Below, piece by piece: positions 61,016 through 64,000 of a DNA stretch of 64,000 nt. The position numbers were made by a program, and so were the translations under genes. A model generated the notes under the pieces. That model ran no database searches and was not told the origin of the DNA. It saw nothing but the letters and a program-made list of their open reading frames with translations. The first letter of the stretch is position 1. Every line of letters begins with the position of its first letter. The stretch spans positions 50,007 through 114,006 of the forward strand of contig RJMB01000018.1 of the NCBI GenBank assembly GCA_003725585.1, written 5' to 3'. This stretch comes from Halostreptopolyspora alba (GTDB lineage Bacteria > Actinomycetota > Actinomycetes > Streptosporangiales > Streptosporangiaceae).

Positions 61016-61288
61016 ATCCGCGCCAGCGACGGGACCGTTTCGGTGTCGCTGTACGAGATCGGCGAACCCGAGGGGGACTGGGCGGCCTGCGACTACGAAC
61101 CTGGCGCCGACGAGTTCGAGGTCATCCAGTACGGCCAGCGGAATCTGTGGGACGAGGTCGAAGCGGCCTACCTGCGCTGGCTCGACCTCGGAAGCCCCGC
61201 CGCTGAACGCTTCGGCCTGACCGTGACTGCCGAGGGGGAGCACCGGGTGTGGGTGGACGAGCCCGGCCGGGTGGTGTCGGCAGGCTGA
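61003..61288 (+). pseudogene. Methyltransferase of the graspetide locus, C-terminal remnant
   Basis: In another frame, from RFPPIRASDGTVSVSLYEIG through VIQYGQRNLWDEVEAAYLRW to ERFGLTVTAEGEHRVWVDEP. This is the ending of PCMT-like methyltransferases that accompany ATP-grasp maturases. The methyltransferase core (SAM site) is absent and no start exists. Direct fusion to the tgmB remnant indicates one deletion that removed the 3' part of tgmB and the 5' part of this gene. Confidence 0.7.
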
Positions 61289-61314
61289 GGGATGGCGTCT
61301 GGCCGCCTACCCCC

Positions 61315-61330
61315 ACGGCGGGGTAACATG
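61315..61330. repeat. 16-bp repeat ACGGCGGGGTAACATG, copy 1
   Basis: Identical to 61825-61840, 510 bases away. Marks the outer edge of a duplicated XRE/DUF397 unit; the flanking TCTGGCCG is also shared. Confidence 0.8.
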
Positions 61331-61365
61331 AAAGGCGGGACGCTTTCAGGTAAGCGTAAGAACGG

Positions 61366-61386
61366 CCCCCGGCATCGCGCCGGGGG
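61366..61386 (-). terminator. Terminator after DUF397 gene A
   Basis: CCCCCGGC and GCCGGGGG pair across a five-base loop, 20 bases past the stop of DUF397 gene A. TTGTTCTTGTT follows on the plus strand, so it may work in both directions. Confidence 0.75.
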
Positions 61387-61406
61387 TTGTTCTTGTTCGG
61401 CAGGTG

Positions 61407-61604
61407 TTAGAGGCGGCCGGCCTTCACCTCGTCGAGAAACGCCTGCCACTCGGGCGCGGGGAACTCGACGTGGCCGAGGTGGCGGTTCTGGGTGTCGCGT
61501 ACAGCGGCACCGGAGCCGGTGTCGGCGACCTCGACGCAGTTCTCGCGACCACCCTGGCTGTAGCTGGACTTACGGAAGATCAGGTGGGACGTGGTAAGCG
61601 GCAT
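61407..61604 (-). CDS. DUF397 protein A
   Basis: 65 residues with the family pattern FRKSSYSQGGRENCVEVAD, VRDTQNRHLGHVEF and WQAFLDEVKAGRL. In actinomycetes DUF397 proteins are encoded beside XRE regulators with a DUF5753 domain and act with them, in a toxin-antitoxin-like or developmental (BldB/WhiJ-like) manner. Here the regulator next door is only a fragment. GGGGAAG precedes the ATG. Confidence 0.92.
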   Translation of the reverse strand: MPLTTSHLIFRKSSYSQGGRENCVEVADTGSGAAVRDTQNRHLGHVEFPAPEWQAFLDEVKAGRL

Positions 61605-61614
61605 CAGACTTCCC

Positions 61615-61755
61615 CTACTCGATCATGTGCTGCAAGAACGCCTTTGAATCTTCCACGCTAAGCGCGCTGGCATGGACGTGGTCGTAGACCACCTCACACC
61701 ACCGGATCTCTTCAGGCTCCTCGTAGAACATCGACGACATTACATCGGGGTGCCG
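61615..61755 (-). pseudogene. XRE-DUF5753 regulator, C-terminal remnant
   Basis: MFYEEPEEIRWCEVVYDHVHASALSVEDSKAF (in parts MFYEEPEEIRWCEVVYDH and SALSVEDSKAF) aligns with the end of the intact regulator at 62108, LYLEETEEIDRYRRLFDHV. The helix-turn-helix and most of DUF5753 are gone. An open frame continues upstream to 61839 but is unrelated. It belongs to the duplicated unit with DUF397 gene A. Confidence 0.75.
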
Positions 61756-61824
61756 CGACACACGGCGGCACCGAGTCGCCCCGCACCGAGTCGCCCCACA
61801 CCACGGCATCTGGCCGAGGGCACT

Positions 61825-61840
61825 ACGGCGGGGTAACATG
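61825..61840. repeat. 16-bp repeat ACGGCGGGGTAACATG, copy 2
   Basis: Second copy of the repeat at 61315-61330, in the same position relative to its DUF397 terminator. Confidence 0.8.
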
Positions 61841-61856
61841 GGCGTGGGAATAGGTA

Positions 61857-61892
61857 CGAAGACCCCCGGCGACGAGTCGCCGGGGGTCTTCG
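61857..61892. terminator. Terminator after DUF397 gene B
   Basis: Arms 61857-61872 and 61877-61892 form a perfect 16-bp stem with a four-base loop, 14 bases past the gene B stop. Counterpart of the hairpin at 61366. Confidence 0.85.
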
Positions 61893-61906
61893 TTGTCGGG
61901 CGCGGG

Positions 61907-62098
61907 CTACAGGCGGTCGTTCTTCACCTCAGCCAGGAACGCGTCCCACTCGGTCGCGGGGAACATGATGTGGCCGGTATCGGGGTGCTGGCTGTCGCGG
62001 ATCGCCGATACGCCGGAGGCGTCGGCCACCTCGACGCAGTTGTTGCGGTCGCTGTAGCTCGACTTGCGGAAGATCAGGGTGTTCGGGAATAGGTTCAT
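61907..62098 (-). CDS. DUF397 protein B
   Basis: 63 residues, paralogue of protein A: IFRKSSYSDRNNCVEVAD, AIRDSQHPDTGHIMFPATEW and FLAEVKNDRL. It follows the intact XRE regulator by nine bases on the same strand and is surely co-transcribed with it. The pair is the standard DUF5753/DUF397 module. Confidence 0.93.
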   Translation of the reverse strand: MNLFPNTLIFRKSSYSDRNNCVEVADASGVSAIRDSQHPDTGHIMFPATEWDAFLAEVKNDRL

Positions 62099-62107
62099 CG
62101 TTGGTTC

Positions 62108-62944
62108 CTAGAGCATGTCCTTCAGCATCTGAACTGATGCGTCAGGGTAGCGTGCGGACGTCCTTACATGATCGAACAGCCTGCGGTATCGGTCTATCTC
62201 CTCTGTCTCCTCCAGGTACAGGCCATCAGTGTCAGTCTCCAGATAGACCACCGGATTCACGCCTTCACCGAACCGCATGAGGACGAATGGCCCCTGCATT
62301 CCAGCGTGCATGCCAGAGGCGAACGGCAGAACCTGAAGCGTCACGCTGTTGTCGTCTTCGGCGAGGTCGATCAGGTGTTGAACCTGTTCACGGAAGACCT
62401 TCTCAGAGGATTCGAAGCGGCGCAGCGCCGCCTCGTCGATGACCGCCCACAGCTCTGGGGAATGTGCGCGGCTTAGGACCTCCTGCCGCTGGCGACGGGT
62501 CTCGATCGCCCGTTCGATATCCACACTGGAGCGGTAGAGGCTGGCGCGCATCAACAACTCGACATAACCAGGGGTCTGCAACAGCCCTGGGATTCGAGCC
62601 AGTTCGTAAGTGTGGATGCTGGACGCCTCGGCCTCGAAAGCAGGGTATTCATCGGTGAACACGTCGGAGTACTTCGACCACCATCCGCGTTCCCGAGCCT
62701 GACGTGTCAGGTCCAGGATCGCCTCACGGCGACGCTCGTCGGTGACGCCGTAGGTGTCGAGTAGGCCCCTGATCTCCATAACGGTGGGGCGCAGGCGCAC
62801 CCCCGTCTCAATGTTGGAGATCTTTCCCATCGACCACTCGGTGGCCTCGGCGACATCCTCCACGGTCATTCCCGCGTCTTGGCGCGCCTTCTTCAGTTCA
62901 ACCGACAGGCGGCGCCGCCGGACGGACTGCCGCTTCTCAGCCAT
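62108..62944 (-). CDS. XRE-family regulator with DUF5753 domain
   Basis: 278 residues from ATG 62944, seven bases after GGAGAGG. The HTH (about 12-68) reads LKKARQDAGMTVEDVAEATEW and SMGKISNIETGVRLRP. The DUF5753 effector domain (about 95-275) has HTYELARIPGLLQTPGYVELLM, LWAVIDEAALRRF and VYLETDTDGLYLEE. These regulators act with the neighbouring DUF397 protein and often control development or secondary metabolism. It is divergent from the BldC-containing operon at the right edge. Confidence 0.94.
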   Translation of the reverse strand: MAEKRQSVRRRRLSVELKKARQDAGMTVEDVAEATEWSMGKISNIETGVRLRPTVMEIRGLLDTYGVTDERRREAILDLTRQARERGWWSKYSDVFTDEYPAFEAEASSIHTYELARIPGLLQTPGYVELLMRASLYRSSVDIERAIETRRQRQEVLSRAHSPELWAVIDEAALRRFESSEKVFREQVQHLIDLAEDDNSVTLQVLPFASGMHAGMQGPFVLMRFGEGVNPVVYLETDTDGLYLEETEEIDRYRRLFDHVRTSARYPDASVQMLKDML

Positions 62945-63016
62945 TACCTCTCCTGCGCTGGGGTCTGTCTCTCGGATGTTACGGGCGTGCTGTGAACTGC
63001 GCGAATCGCTCATGAG

Positions 63017-63103
63017 TGAATCTTCCAGACATGAAGTTGGCGGAAGTGATCTATAAATCCTGTGAAGAACTATCTCATGAACGGTTGAAAATCTGAAGAT
63101 TCA
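63017..63103. promoter_or_regulatory. Inverted repeats between divergent XRE gene and right-edge operon
   Basis: TGAATCTTC (63017-63025) is repeated inverted as GAAGATTCA (63095-63103). CTCATGA occurs in both flanks as well. The stretch is AT-rich compared with its surroundings, as expected of promoters. Candidate operators for the XRE regulator. Confidence 0.4.
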
Positions 63104-63166
63104 TGGTCAAGATGGGGGTACCTATTCCCGCCGGCTGTCTTGGCCGGCTCGACCCTTGGGGGACCT

Positions 63167-63598
63167 ATGCGGTATCTGTCCCTGTTCGTGGGTGCGGTGA
63201 CGCCGATACTGGCCAGCTATGCCGAGCGGCGCGCCGCCCGCCCTGCCCCGACCCGCAGCCGTGCCCGTGTTCGTGCCACGGCCCGAGTGCGTCCCTATGC
63301 CCCGCCGTTGCCGGTGACCGAGGCCCCGCCGGCCTACGAGGTAGAGCCCCAGGCGGCCCTGGTGCGGCCCTACGTGCTCGACGCGGCCCACTGCGCCCGG
63401 CGGCGGGCCGCACAGCGGGCCACCGCCCCGGCGCGGGTGCACCGCCCGCGTCGGGGTGTGGTGGTGCGCCTCGACCGCGACGCCACCGGGCACGCCGGTG
63501 CGGAGACCCCACCGGCCCCACCAGCGCCACCGGCCGCGCGGGCCGCCCCGGAGACCACCCCGCCGGCGGGGCTGACGCTGACGGGAGTGCCCAAATGA
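63167..63598 (+). CDS. Uncharacterised Arg/Pro/Ala-rich protein
   Basis: 143 residues from ATG 63167, five bases after GGGGGA. A hydrophobic start (MRYLSLFVGAVTPILASYAE) could be a membrane anchor or signal-like helix; the rest is Arg/Ala/Pro-rich with RRRAAQRATAPARVHRPRR and is probably disordered. The stop overlaps the BldC-like gene start (ATGA). Function unknown; the operon context suggests an accessory element gene. Confidence 0.65.
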   Translation: MRYLSLFVGAVTPILASYAERRAARPAPTRSRARVRATARVRPYAPPLPVTEAPPAYEVEPQAALVRPYVLDAAHCARRRAAQRATAPARVHRPRRGVVVRLDRDATGHAGAETPPAPPAPPAARAAPETTPPAGLTLTGVPK

Positions 63599-63831
63599 CC
63601 ACGCGCACGCCGGGATCGTCGTCATTGGTTCACGAGGCCGAACCGTTGGTCACGGTCAAAGAGGTCGCCGCGTTGTTGCACGTGTCCACCGAGACCGTGC
63701 TCACCTGGGTGCGCACCGGGCGGCTCGCCGCCATCCGCACCCCGGGGGGCCACCCCCGGTTCCACGCCTCCCAGATCCGGTCCCTCCTGCGGGGAGAGCC
63801 CGCACCGACCGGGGAGGGGGGCCAGGAGTGA
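63595..63831 (+). CDS. BldC-like MerR-type DNA-binding protein
   Basis: 78 residues. LVTVKEVAALLHVSTETVLTWVRTGRL is the helix-turn-helix and AAIRTPGGHPRFHASQIRSLL the wing, closely resembling the developmental regulator BldC and excisionase-type proteins. Both coupling overlaps (ATGA upstream, GTGA downstream) are visible. BldC itself is normally encoded elsewhere, so this is probably a paralogue of an accessory region. Confidence 0.85.
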   Translation: MTTRTPGSSSLVHEAEPLVTVKEVAALLHVSTETVLTWVRTGRLAAIRTPGGHPRFHASQIRSLLRGEPAPTGEGGQE

Positions 63832-64000
63832 GCCGGTGCGTCCGGGGCGCCACCCTGTGGCAGCCCCACCCCAACGAGGTGGCCCTGGTCGATGCCCGTC
63901 CTCGGGCGATCACCCTCCAGTTGGCCCCCGGCTTCGAGGTGGAACTGTGGCCCGGCGACACCGACCACACCGACCAGCTCGCCTGGCTGGACACCGTGGC
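63828..64000 (+). CDS. Uncharacterised protein, 5' part (cut by window edge)
   Basis: GTG 63828 overlaps the BldC-like stop and follows GGAGGGGGGCCAGGAG. The 57 visible residues (SRCVRGATLWQPHPNEVALV, ITLQLAPGFEVELWPGDTDH) suggest a small folded protein with beta strands. No family recognised. Confidence 0.7.
   Translation, partial: MSRCVRGATLWQPHPNEVALVDARPRAITLQLAPGFEVELWPGDTDHTDQLAWLDTV

Noticed and set aside
63140..63608. CRISPR or other repeat array in the right-edge region
   Set aside because: The apparent repetition is Arg/Ala/Pro codon bias; no regularly spaced repeats were seen here or elsewhere in the window.

Overview
The window is GC-rich actinomycete chromosome, most likely Nocardiopsaceae or a near relative (inferred from gene content and the acidic, Asp/Glu-rich proteins; no 16S gene is present). 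Gene order across the first 26 kb matches the oriC-proximal region known from Streptomyces and Mycobacterium: trxB, rsmA, sigM, pseudokinase, murJ, DUF6049 gene and pcnA, then an MFS gene, ino1, ponA, a GT87 gene, rpsF-ssb-rpsR-rplI, an amidase, a MATE gene and dnaB. A parS-like site at 13.5 kb and a cluster of DnaA boxes in front of dnaB fit this location.

Region by region. 1-10.2 kb (minus): a cell-envelope block, with redox (trxB), an ECF sigma/anti-sigma pair, and peptidoglycan lipid II export machinery that has two tandem MurJ paralogues and a separate membrane pseudokinase. 10.6-26.4 kb: CCA-adding enzyme, MFS transporter, myo-inositol phosphate synthase, bifunctional PBP, ribosomal/SSB operon, amidase, MATE exporter and replicative helicase DnaB, which is interrupted by a 230-residue mini-intein. 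26.4-31 kb: small membrane and helical proteins, upp, two tRNA-deaminase-associated proteins, tadA and tRNA-Ser(CGA). 31-32.6 kb: a decayed, AT-richer accessory segment with an orphan YezG-type immunity gene and a broken AAA ATPase. 32.8-43.7 kb: an FtsX-type ABC exporter with an ArsR regulator, a YbaK deacylase, a LuxR-type two-component system, a secreted pectate lyase and a HEAT-repeat protein. 44-48.7 kb: tRNA-Ser(GGA), SRP RNA, dnaX, then an ECF42/DGPF module lying between two perfect 86-bp copies of the dnaX 3' end. 48.7-55.6 kb: Ser/Thr kinase, Nudix-like protein, AraC, Lrp and GntR regulators and small glyoxalase-fold proteins. 55.7-59.5 kb (minus): asd-lysC, then recR and ybaB. 59.8-64 kb: an accessory block with a DUF2511 protein, a graspetide (ATP-grasp RiPP) locus whose precursor is intact but whose maturation genes are fused remnants, duplicated DUF397 genes with an XRE regulator, and a BldC-like gene in a coupled operon running off the right edge.

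The main observations for follow-up are the dnaB mini-intein, the 86-bp repeats around the ECF42/DGPF module, the broken graspetide locus and the DnaA-box cluster upstream of dnaB. No CRISPR array, rRNA gene or intact transposase was seen.
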